DNA of 64,000 bases from positions 1 through 64,000 of the forward strand of contig QKCN01000008.1 of the NCBI GenBank assembly GCA_003245675.1, written 5' to 3'. The notes under the pieces are model-generated. The model searched no databases. It saw nothing but the letters and a program-made list of their open reading frames with translations, and was not told the DNA's origin. Source of the DNA: Bacteriovoracaceae bacterium (GTDB taxonomy: Bacteria; Bdellovibrionota; Bacteriovoracia; Bacteriovoracales; Bacteriovoracaceae). Below are positions 34,856 through 41,665 of this stretch, piece by piece (positions within the stretch are counted from its first letter, which is position 1; each line of letters opens with the position of its first letter). The position numbers were made by a program, and so were the translations under genes.

Positions 34856-35827
34856 ATGAAAAAAACAGTTTTGATTTTTGGAGCCTCTTCTTTTGTTGGC
34901 TCAAATATTGCCGAATCTTTAAGTGCTGATTACCGAGTGATTGGGACCTATCACAATCACAGAGTTGTTATACCGAATGTTCTTACTGTGCCGTGTGATG
35001 TGTTGAATCGCGATCAGGTGCAGCTTCTTATTTATGCTTTTCGTCCTGATATTGTTGTTTATGCAATTGGTGTTTCTTCAGTTATTGCTGCGCATGAATC
35101 AAGAGATATTGCTCATTCATTAAATACTGTTGGTGTCTTTAATGTTACATCATTTTCAGAGCGCTTTCGGGCCAAGTTTTGTTATATTTCTTCGGCCATG
35201 ATTTTTGCGGGAAATGATGTCGTTTACAATGAAGGCGATACGCCGCTGCCTGATACTGTCTATGGTACGACAATGGCCTCTGCCGAATTTTATATTCAAA
35301 AATCGTGTCTTAATTATTTGGTACTGCGCTCATGCAATTTGTATGGAAGGGGTATCAATCCTTTTGGTAAAACCTGGTTTGAATTGATGGAGGATAAGCT
35401 TTTTAAAAATGAAGCTTCTTCTTATGATAACAAAGTCAATACTGGCTTTTTGGATATTGCATATCTTGCAGATATTTTAAAGCTTTGTTTAAAAGCAGAT
35501 ATTACCAATCGGCTTATTCAGGTTTCTTCTTCTGATTTTTGTACGCGCTATGAATTTGCGATGAAATATGCAGAAGTTTTTGGTTTTAGCCAGGATCTTA
35601 TTTCTCCAGGAAAATGGTTCTTCCCTATTGATGAGCTTTCAGCAAAGGATTATGGTAAAAGCTCTGATGTTTTCCACTATCGCTTGAGTATTGAAAATCT
35701 AGAGCATCTTATTAGGGCCCGCATGCCAAGAGTCGAAGACTCTTTGCTGAGAACTTACAAGAGATTTGGGGGCAAGAGTAAAAAAAATCGCGGACAAAAT
35801 GCCGCGATTGGAATTAAGTATATATAG
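34856..35827 (+). CDS. RmlD-like SDR family protein with altered active site
   Basis: A 323-aa extended short-chain dehydrogenase/reductase fold, closest in pattern to dTDP-4-dehydrorhamnose reductase (RmlD). The nucleotide-binding loop is GASSFVG (residues 9-15), with the later YAIGVSS and SSAMIFAG segments. The catalytic Y-x-x-x-K motif reads Y136-G-T-T-M140: the tyrosine is kept but the lysine is methionine. A final basic tail (about 305-320) is unusual. It could be an altered-catalysis or binding-only protein. It follows the flagellin terminator; the SD is poor. Confidence 0.78.
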   Translation: MKKTVLIFGASSFVGSNIAESLSADYRVIGTYHNHRVVIPNVLTVPCDVLNRDQVQLLIYAFRPDIVVYAIGVSSVIAAHESRDIAHSLNTVGVFNVTSFSERFRAKFCYISSAMIFAGNDVVYNEGDTPLPDTVYGTTMASAEFYIQKSCLNYLVLRSCNLYGRGINPFGKTWFELMEDKLFKNEASSYDNKVNTGFLDIAYLADILKLCLKADITNRLIQVSSSDFCTRYEFAMKYAEVFGFSQDLISPGKWFFPIDELSAKDYGKSSDVFHYRLSIENLEHLIRARMPRVEDSLLRTYKRFGGKSKKNRGQNAAIGIKYI

Positions 35828-35839
35828 CGAATAAAAATT

Positions 35840-36376
35840 CTATTGGGCCGAGTGCTTAATAAACTCAGTTAAGTAGTGGCGAGCTAGAGTTTCCAAATCG
35901 ACTTTCTCTCCTTGAAATTCCCAGCTTACTTTATTGAATACACCAATTTTAGCTTTGATTTCATGGATGCCTGATTCAATGGGGGAGAAGGCATTTAGGC
36001 GAGCTGCAAAAACACCCGTATTGGAAAGAAAACCAATACTAATCGTATCTCTAGCTTTTCTTGCTACGACAAGCTTAAGAGAGTTTCTAAAAAGCATAAA
36101 ATCATTGATTGTATTGGAAATTTTAAAAATGCGGATGCGTGTTCCTGCATTTCCTCTGAATTCATTAAATTTCTCAGAATAAGATTCAAAAAGATCTCTG
36201 AGAATGGACATGAGTTTTATGGATTCTTCCTCGAGGAGGGCATTCCCATCGAGATGGTCATTAAATTGAATAATTCCAGACTCTTCCATGGATATTTCTT
36301 CCAAGGCCAAATCTTCGATCCAAGAAAATGAATTTTGTTTTACTGGGATTTGTGTTTCAAATTTAATTATTTCCAT
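35840..36376 (-). CDS. Conserved-looking protein of unknown function
   Basis: A 178-aa soluble protein with alternating strands and helices, no signal peptide and no cofactor motif I recognise. The second half (FMLFRNSLKLVVARK, GFLSNTGVFAARLNAF, IGVFNKVSWEFQGE) has a regular beta pattern. Its start codon lies at the edge of the loop of a perfect 10-bp AT inverted repeat (36361-36384). The nearest upstream gene on this strand is the 6S RNA, 75 bp away. Confidence 0.65.
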   Translation of the reverse strand: MEIIKFETQIPVKQNSFSWIEDLALEEISMEESGIIQFNDHLDGNALLEEESIKLMSILRDLFESYSEKFNEFRGNAGTRIRIFKISNTINDFMLFRNSLKLVVARKARDTISIGFLSNTGVFAARLNAFSPIESGIHEIKAKIGVFNKVSWEFQGEKVDLETLARHYLTEFIKHSAQ

Positions 36377-36384
36377 AATTAAAT
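36361..36384. promoter_or_regulatory. Inverted repeat spanning a start codon
   Basis: ATTTAATTAT TTCC ATAATTAAAT: a perfect 10-bp all-AT stem with the ATG of the 178-aa gene (36374-36376, minus) at loop and stem edge. The mRNA could hide its own start in a weak hairpin. Confidence 0.5.
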
Positions 36385-36450
36385 TCTTTAAGTTTTGAAC
36401 CGGCCTGTCAAGTATAAAAAATTAGGGAGTTTTGATGGGTTTTGAAGGAG

Positions 36451-36639
36451 GAAGTCGGGGAGATTTTCCAATCTTGTTCCGCGCCCCTTTACCAAAAGGT
36501 GGGCGCAATTAGTAGTCACTTTAGGCTTCCCGCTATCAACATGATCCATTTAGACCGTTGGCGGGCATGCTCACCATAACCAGGGATCGCTCCCGAAAAT
36601 CAAGTTGTAGGGCGAAACAGTTCGTTCCCCCCGACTTCT
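36451..36639 (-). ncRNA. ssrS: 6S RNA
   Basis: About 189 nt on the minus strand. The ends pair (GAAGTCGGGG with CCCCGACTTC), giving the closed terminal stem of 6S RNA. The interior carries GGTGAGCATGC followed later by CGGGAAGCCTAAA, which correspond to the conserved GGUGAGCAUGCUCGG and CCGAGAAGCCUUAAA strands of the E. coli molecule around the central open bubble. 6S RNA mimics an open promoter and holds sigma-70 RNA polymerase in stationary phase. This fills most of the 492-bp stretch (36377-36868) without a protein gene; the rest holds the flp promoter and leader. Ends are approximate. Confidence 0.85.
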
Positions 36640-36645
36640 TTACCT

Positions 36646-36651
36646 ATTATA
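36646..36651 (-). promoter_or_regulatory. -10 box of the 6S RNA promoter
   Basis: Perfect TATAAT seven bases before the predicted 5' end of the 6S RNA. No good -35 at 17 bp is seen. Confidence 0.6.
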
Positions 36652-36762
36652 CACTGGGGATTGATCCAAATCCATGAGTAAAAAATGCCAGAATTTTTAT
36701 AATTGGCTGAAATTTCGTATTTTTAAGGCAAAGTAAGATCTTTTCAAGATCGTAGAAAGATT

Positions 36763-36790
36763 TTGACGCAGTGCTTCGTTGTGATATAAT
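36763..36790 (+). promoter_or_regulatory. Sigma-70 promoter of the Tad pilin gene
   Basis: TTGACG, 16-base spacer, TATAAT; 78 bp upstream of the Flp pilin ATG. One mismatch in the -35. Confidence 0.75.
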
Positions 36791-36868
36791 AATTAACAGG
36801 AAAAGTTTTTCCTAAAGTTTTGGGAAAAAGTTCCGACAAGGCTTATATCAAGTCTTGAGGAGGCAGGT

Positions 36869-37066
36869 ATGAGAAAAATGATTTCAAATTTTTTCCAAGA
36901 TGAAAGTGGACAAACTTCTACCGAATATATTTTGCTAGTTGCTGTTGTGGCTCTTCTTGTTATCAAGTTTAAAAACGTTGCAGGAGACAAGCTAACAAAA
37001 TTGACAGAGGGTGTGTTCCAAAGTGGTGATCAAATTTTGAATCAAATTAATAACGAGATTAATTAG
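36869..37066 (+). CDS. flp: Flp-type (type IVb) pilin
   Basis: A 65-aa major-pilin-like protein. The leader MRKMISNFFQDESG is cut before Q15 by the usual class-III rule (G|Q-x-x-x-E-Y; here QTSTEY), followed by a hydrophobic helix ILLVAVVALLVIKF and a short amphipathic tail. GGAGGCAGGT precedes the start. It has its own strong promoter, consistent with a major subunit, and opens the Tad pilus locus. Confidence 0.9.
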   Translation: MRKMISNFFQDESGQTSTEYILLVAVVALLVIKFKNVAGDKLTKLTEGVFQSGDQILNQINNEIN

Positions 37067-37168
37067 AATTTGCTTTCATCTTTGATTTAGAGTCACCTAT
37101 CTTCAAGCGCCAGCGCTTGCCGCTTCTTTTTTGTTTCTATCACTAGAAAATCAGTATAAAATTGTCCC

Positions 37169-37378
37169 ATGAAATTTCGCAGAAAGATGGCGAAGGGACA
37201 AGCCGTTATCGAATACATATTTATTTTTGCGTTTATGGCATTGCTCGGCGTTGCCGTTCTTTCTCGTTTTGGGCCATTTCTGGGCGACCACTTTGGCAAG
37301 CTTTCATTTACAATTTCAAACACTTTATCGACCGGCGTCTGTAAAGATTATTGTTTTTTGAGTAATTATGAGAATTGA
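37169..37378 (+). CDS. Second Flp/Tad pilin-like protein
   Basis: A 69-aa prepilin with class-III motif G|QAVIEY, a hydrophobic segment IFIFAFMALLGVAVLSRFG and a tail with two cysteines. It is preceded by TATAAAATTG but a weak SD. It overlaps the prepilin peptidase gene by 11 bp. Probably a minor pilin or variant subunit. Confidence 0.78.
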   Translation: MKFRRKMAKGQAVIEYIFIFAFMALLGVAVLSRFGPFLGDHFGKLSFTISNTLSTGVCKDYCFLSNYEN

Positions 37379-37856
37379 AATTTACATTTTTTTACTCATT
37401 GAATTGATGATTGTTGCTTGGTTTGATTTTAAGCAAAGAAAAATTTTGAATCTGTGGAGCATTACAAATGTTTTGCTTGGTGTGCTGTTTTTGTTTTCTC
37501 TTGATGAATATGTTTGGAGTTGGAATTTAATTATTTTTCCTTTTTCATTTTTGTTGGCCGGTTTTCTTTTGTTTGCCATTAAAATAATGGGAGGGGGAGA
37601 CGCAAAATTTATGAGTAGTTTTTTCTTTCTTGTTCCGGCCAATGAACACTGGTCTTTTAGTGAAGCGATATTGCTTATGACAGTTGCTGTTGGAGGAATT
37701 TCGCTATTGGTTACTTATACTAGGAATTATAAAACATTTATTACTGCCTTACGGCTGCGAGATGCGCGTTTGTTTTTTTCACTTTGGGGAAAAAAATTTC
37801 CTTTTGCCCCTGTGCTTTTATTGGCCTGGGGGGTAATGGGGTATAAGTGGTTATGA
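37368..37856 (+). CDS. cpaA: Prepilin peptidase (A24, CpaA/TadV type)
   Basis: A 162-aa inner-membrane aspartyl protease that trims Flp prepilins. The two catalytic aspartates lie in AWFDFKQR (D20) and the GGGDAK motif (about D73). It has about four to five hydrophobic helices and no N-methyltransferase domain, as is usual for TadV. It overlaps both neighbours (11 bp with the pilin, ATGA with the next prepilin). Confidence 0.9.
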   Translation: MRIEIYIFLLIELMIVAWFDFKQRKILNLWSITNVLLGVLFLFSLDEYVWSWNLIIFPFSFLLAGFLLFAIKIMGGGDAKFMSSFFFLVPANEHWSFSEAILLMTVAVGGISLLVTYTRNYKTFITALRLRDARLFFSLWGKKFPFAPVLLLAWGVMGYKWL

Positions 37857-38155
37857 AATTAAAGAAGAGTTTATTTTCTCAGCGTGGTCAAAGTACTGTA
37901 GAGTATGTGTTATTGCTCGCAGTGATTGTTTCTTTGGCATATGCCGTTTTGAGGCATGAAGCTTTTCGGCGCTTTTTTGGACCTGGTAGTGAAGGTTTTT
38001 TGGCGATAACTAAATATATAGAGCATAGTTACAGACATGGTGGACCAGAAAAAGAATATACTTATTCTTCTGATTCCTATCGCACTTCTGGTCGGCATTG
38101 GTCTTATACTAAAGAGTCCCATTTTTTTGGGCCAAAAAAGAAATATCCAGATTAG
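37853..38155 (+). CDS. Third class-III prepilin-like protein
   Basis: A 100-aa protein with G|QSTVEY then VLLLAVIVSLAYAVL and a long polar, Tyr/Ser/His-rich tail ending in KKKYPD. Start ATG at 37853 forms an ATGA overlap with the peptidase stop; a GTG six bases upstream is possible. The extended polar tail distinguishes it from the major pilin. Confidence 0.8.
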   Translation: MKLKKSLFSQRGQSTVEYVLLLAVIVSLAYAVLRHEAFRRFFGPGSEGFLAITKYIEHSYRHGGPEKEYTYSSDSYRTSGRHWSYTKESHFFGPKKKYPD

Positions 38156-38156
38156 T

Positions 38157-38765
38157 ATGATGAAGAGAAGAGGACAGGCTACTATTGAGTTTCTTTTAAC
38201 TGCCATATTTGCTTTTGGTATTCTTTTTCTATTTGTCAAAATGGGACTTAATTTTGTGAAGGGCTATGTGGCTCACTATGCCACTTTTATCGCTAGTCGA
38301 GCTTTTCTTGTGGGAGATGATTATTTACCAAGTGCCAACTTTGCAGAGAAAAGAGCCTTAGAAAAGGGTGTTGATAAGTTTGAGTCATTCCCTCTTGCGG
38401 ATTGGCGTTTAAATTCTTGCCCTTCGGGAGAGAATGGACTTTCATTTAATTTTCCTCCAGGAGAAGGGGGGCACTCTGCGGGAGATGTCTCCGGTCATGA
38501 AGTTACCTACACTCCTTATATTGGAGCGAGCTATACATTCTGCGAATATACTTCAGCCTATGCGATTGTTGGAGGAGGGCATGTTGCTCGTTTTACTTCG
38601 GAGTCTTTTTTGGGCAGAACAATTCCACGCGGTGAAACTTTTGCTTCTATTTGTGAGCGTTTTCAGAAACTCGCAGATGGAAGTGGTATTTCATTTTCAG
38701 ATCAGTGTGTAATGAGTGTTAGTGGAAGTTACAGTTTTGTCACAATCTATGACAATGGGGGCTGA
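38157..38765 (+). CDS. TadE-like pseudopilin
   Basis: A 202-aa protein starting right after the preceding stop (MMKRRGQATIEF; a second ATG follows). G|QATIEF and a hydrophobic segment LLTAIFAFGILFLFVKMGL make the N-terminal helix; the remaining 150 residues form a soluble domain with several cysteines. Frames starting at 38037 add 40 residues that do not belong to the family. TadE/TadF pseudopilins are processed by TadV and are needed for pilus assembly. Confidence 0.8.
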   Translation: MMKRRGQATIEFLLTAIFAFGILFLFVKMGLNFVKGYVAHYATFIASRAFLVGDDYLPSANFAEKRALEKGVDKFESFPLADWRLNSCPSGENGLSFNFPPGEGGHSAGDVSGHEVTYTPYIGASYTFCEYTSAYAIVGGGHVARFTSESFLGRTIPRGETFASICERFQKLADGSGISFSDQCVMSVSGSYSFVTIYDNGG

Positions 38766-38767
38766 TT

Positions 38768-39250
38768 GTGAGAGTGGCTTTTTTGAAAAAGAAAAATAGA
38801 GAAAAAGGGCAATCTTTATTTGAGTTTCTTGTTTTTCTTCCTATCATGTTAGTTTGTCTGACTTCACTAATTAGTTTTGGAAGCGCGATCAATGCTTCAA
38901 TTAATCAGCAGAAAATAGCGAGGGGCTATTTTTTTGCACTACTGCGGGGAAATGCTTTTGCCAATAGACATCAAGAGCTTGTGGAACTTGAAGGTGGTGG
39001 CGTTAATAACGCATCAATGTTTTTCATTGGGTGGGCCGACAAAATGTCTGGAGAATCTCCCTATGCACCTTGTTATAAAATAACCAATGTCCTCAGCTCT
39101 AGTGCACCTAATGAAGAATGTAAGGGGAAAACGACAGGAGATACTTCGCAGTTTGTAAAAGTAAAAACTGTTTTTGGCCTTTGCACAACAACTTATGAAA
39201 ACCATGGCTATTGGCTTTATCGACCCTTTTCAGATTGCTCTCTTCACTAA
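38768..39250 (+). CDS. TadE/TadF-like pseudopilin
   Basis: A 160-aa protein from a GTG two bases past the upstream stop. It has G|QSLFEF, then FLPIMLVCLTSLISFGSAI and a soluble domain with four cysteines. It is the fifth class-III prepilin-like product in the cluster. A 104-bp gap before cpaB holds no clear terminator. Confidence 0.8.
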   Translation: MRVAFLKKKNREKGQSLFEFLVFLPIMLVCLTSLISFGSAINASINQQKIARGYFFALLRGNAFANRHQELVELEGGGVNNASMFFIGWADKMSGESPYAPCYKITNVLSSSAPNEECKGKTTGDTSQFVKVKTVFGLCTTTYENHGYWLYRPFSDCSLH

Positions 39251-39354
39251 TGCTGAATACTCAAACGCCTTTTACTAGGCAAAACTTCCCTTTCTTATAG
39301 CTTCTTTCCATCTTTGATAAAATTCTAGGTAATAAAAAGAAAAAGGATTTTTCG

Positions 39355-40164
39355 ATGAATAATCGCGCTTTTACCTTGAGTCTTATCGTTGCCGCTCTTG
39401 CCGTTTTTATGGTGTATAGTTATATCGAAGGACGAGAAAATGAATTTGTCAAAAAGTATGGCCACAAAGTCCCTGTTGTTGTTGCTTCTCGTGACATTAA
39501 TGAATTGGAAGTTCTCGATGATCGCAAGATTACAATGCAAAATATTCCCAAAAATTACGTGGCTCCAGGGGCTTATAACAAAAAAGATGATTTGTTCAAC
39601 ACTATTGCCGTTGCTCCAATTCTCAAAGGAGAACAGATTACTGCTCCTCGTGTTACTTTTCCTGGGCAAAGCACTGGTTTAAGTCGCCAGATTAGTATTG
39701 GTAAGAGAGCGATTTCTGTTCGGGTTTCTGAAGATCAAGCAGTAAGTAAATTATTAAAGCCTGGTGATCGTGTAGATGTTCTTGCCATGATTGACTATGC
39801 TGGTGGTCGAAAAGAATTTATGAAAGTAAAAACAGTGTTACAGGATGTGCTTGTTCTTTCCACTGGACTAAGTGTAACCAATACCCTGCCGATGGTTGGA
39901 ATTAAGCGAAACGATATTATCAAACAACTTAACTTAAATACTTATTCTGATTTTGGGACAATCACACTTGAACTTGATCCCTATCAAGTTCAAAAAATTA
40001 TTTTTCTAGAGCGCCTTGGGTCACGTCTAAGTCTCGCATTACGCAATAACGACGATAAGAAAATGGTGAGAATCCAAGGAACGAGGCTGTTTGATATTTT
40101 GGGTGAAGATGCTGCTGAGGCTAAAGCTTTCTTTTCCGAAAAGCAGCCTAAACAAGGACGTTAA
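39355..40164 (+). CDS. cpaB: Tad pilus assembly protein CpaB/RcpC
   Basis: A 269-aa periplasmic protein with an N-terminal membrane anchor (about 6-24). It has an SAF domain (about 43-100), in which VVVASRDINELEVLDDRKITM and GEQITAPRV are recognisable, and a C-terminal region with SIGKRAISVRVSE and LLKPGDRVDVLAMID. CpaB probably links the secretin to the periplasm. AAAAAGGA precedes the ATG. A 1-bp gap separates its stop from the next start. Confidence 0.9.
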   Translation: MNNRAFTLSLIVAALAVFMVYSYIEGRENEFVKKYGHKVPVVVASRDINELEVLDDRKITMQNIPKNYVAPGAYNKKDDLFNTIAVAPILKGEQITAPRVTFPGQSTGLSRQISIGKRAISVRVSEDQAVSKLLKPGDRVDVLAMIDYAGGRKEFMKVKTVLQDVLVLSTGLSVTNTLPMVGIKRNDIIKQLNLNTYSDFGTITLELDPYQVQKIIFLERLGSRLSLALRNNDDKKMVRIQGTRLFDILGEDAAEAKAFFSEKQPKQGR

Positions 40165-40165
40165 T

Positions 40166-41665
40166 TTGACAAAATTGATTCCATTTCTATTTTGCCTACT
40201 TTTCTTAAATAGTTTTGTCATTGCACAAGATGAGAAGAGTGATGCGGTTGAAGAAAGGGAAATTGAAGTTGTTTTGGGAATCGATCGTATTGAGAAGATT
40301 GATTTTGTTCCAGATGCGCGAGTAATGATTGGAAATGATAAATTGATTAAGTTAACACTTATTCCTGCTAAAAAAGAAATTATTTTCAAGGGAAAAAAAG
40401 CGGGGAAAACAAGTGTTACTTTACGCAATCCGATGGGGGATCCCAAGATTCGTTTCATGGTTACTGTCTCTTCTGATGATAAATCGAAAATCGTTGCTGA
40501 TTTGAATGAGTTTTTGGGCGATATTGAAGGACTAGAGATTGGGATTAAAGGGGGAACTGTTTATGTTGGTGGTTTCATCATTGTTCCCAAAGATATTGCA
40601 CGTGTTTTAACCGTTTTAGAAAAATATCCAGATGTCATGCGGTTGGTTGATCTTGCTCCTCAAACTAAATTGATTGTTGCACAGAGAATGCAAGAAGAAG
40701 TGCAAAGGGCCGGACTTAAAGATGTAACAGTACGGATTGTTAATGGAGTCTTTTGGCTTGAGGGAGTAACTGATCGTCCTAAAGGGGATGAGCTTGCGAT
40801 GGAAATTGCAAAAGCCTATTTACCTGATCGCCTAGAGCAGCAGGGGGGAGGCTATCAGCAAGTTCAGCGGGATGATATTAAATCATTTATTGTTGTTAAC
40901 ACCAAAGATAAACCACAACCTGCCCCTAAGCAGCTAAAGGTAGTTGTTCAATTTGTGGAATTATCAAAAAGTTATATTAAAAAATATGGTTTTAGTTGGA
41001 TGCCCTTTTTAACGGGAGGGGAAGGTGAATTAGGTGGGAGTATTTCTTTTCAAAATTCAAATTCCGAAGGTTTGACTACGAGTTCTTCGGGGACTTTCTC
41101 TGGTGTGATCTCTAATCTCTTTCCTCGTTTGGAGTCAGCTAAAAATGCAGGTTATGCGAGAATTGTTCAGTCGGGAATGGTCATAACTAAAAATCAGGAG
41201 CAGGCTAAAATTAGTAAAACTGAAAGTAATACGACCCAAATTGGAGGGACAGAAAATGCAACTCAGTTTACCAGTACCATCGGTTTTGATCTTCAAGTAA
41301 AGCCTACTATTTTGCAGGAGGAAAAAGTCGATTTGAGCATTGGCCTTAAAGTAAGTGTTAAGTCATCCTCTAGTGATAATTCGCAAACTGATAATAATGT
41401 TTCAACTTCGCTAATCGTAAAAAATAAAGAATCTGCTGCCGTTGGTGGTGTGGTTATCAACAAATCAACAACTGATTATGACAAAGATCCTCCTGGTGGA
41501 TCTGCCTCATCTGAAGATGCGGTTCCTCTATTCAGCTTGATTCGCTCTAAAAGTTTTGCAACGGAAAAAAGTCAATATGTTGTTTTTATTACTCCTGAGA
41601 TTATCGATTCTGCCTCGGAAGGGACTGAAGAAATTCGCAGGAAGTTTCGTAGGAGAGAAAGATAA
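40166..41665 (+). CDS. cpaC: Tad secretin CpaC/RcpA
   Basis: A 499-aa outer-membrane secretin. The TTG start directly after the cpaB stop (AAGGACG upstream) yields a proper signal peptide (MTKLIPFLFCLLFLN, cut near VIAQ); the open frame upstream lies within cpaB. An N-terminal CpaC domain and BON-like region (about 135-260) precede the secretin domain (about 275-490) with the typical VVQFVELSK and the final VVFITPEI motif. It overlaps the next gene by 1 bp (TAATG). Confidence 0.9.
   Translation: MTKLIPFLFCLLFLNSFVIAQDEKSDAVEEREIEVVLGIDRIEKIDFVPDARVMIGNDKLIKLTLIPAKKEIIFKGKKAGKTSVTLRNPMGDPKIRFMVTVSSDDKSKIVADLNEFLGDIEGLEIGIKGGTVYVGGFIIVPKDIARVLTVLEKYPDVMRLVDLAPQTKLIVAQRMQEEVQRAGLKDVTVRIVNGVFWLEGVTDRPKGDELAMEIAKAYLPDRLEQQGGGYQQVQRDDIKSFIVVNTKDKPQPAPKQLKVVVQFVELSKSYIKKYGFSWMPFLTGGEGELGGSISFQNSNSEGLTTSSSGTFSGVISNLFPRLESAKNAGYARIVQSGMVITKNQEQAKISKTESNTTQIGGTENATQFTSTIGFDLQVKPTILQEEKVDLSIGLKVSVKSSSSDNSQTDNNVSTSLIVKNKESAAVGGVVINKSTTDYDKDPPGGSASSEDAVPLFSLIRSKSFATEKSQYVVFITPEIIDSASEGTEEIRRKFRRRER

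Noticed and set aside
36430-36660. SRP RNA or tmRNA in the gap before the Tad locus
   Set aside because: No GGAA tetraloop/SRP motif or tRNA-like ends; the pattern fits 6S RNA on the minus strand.
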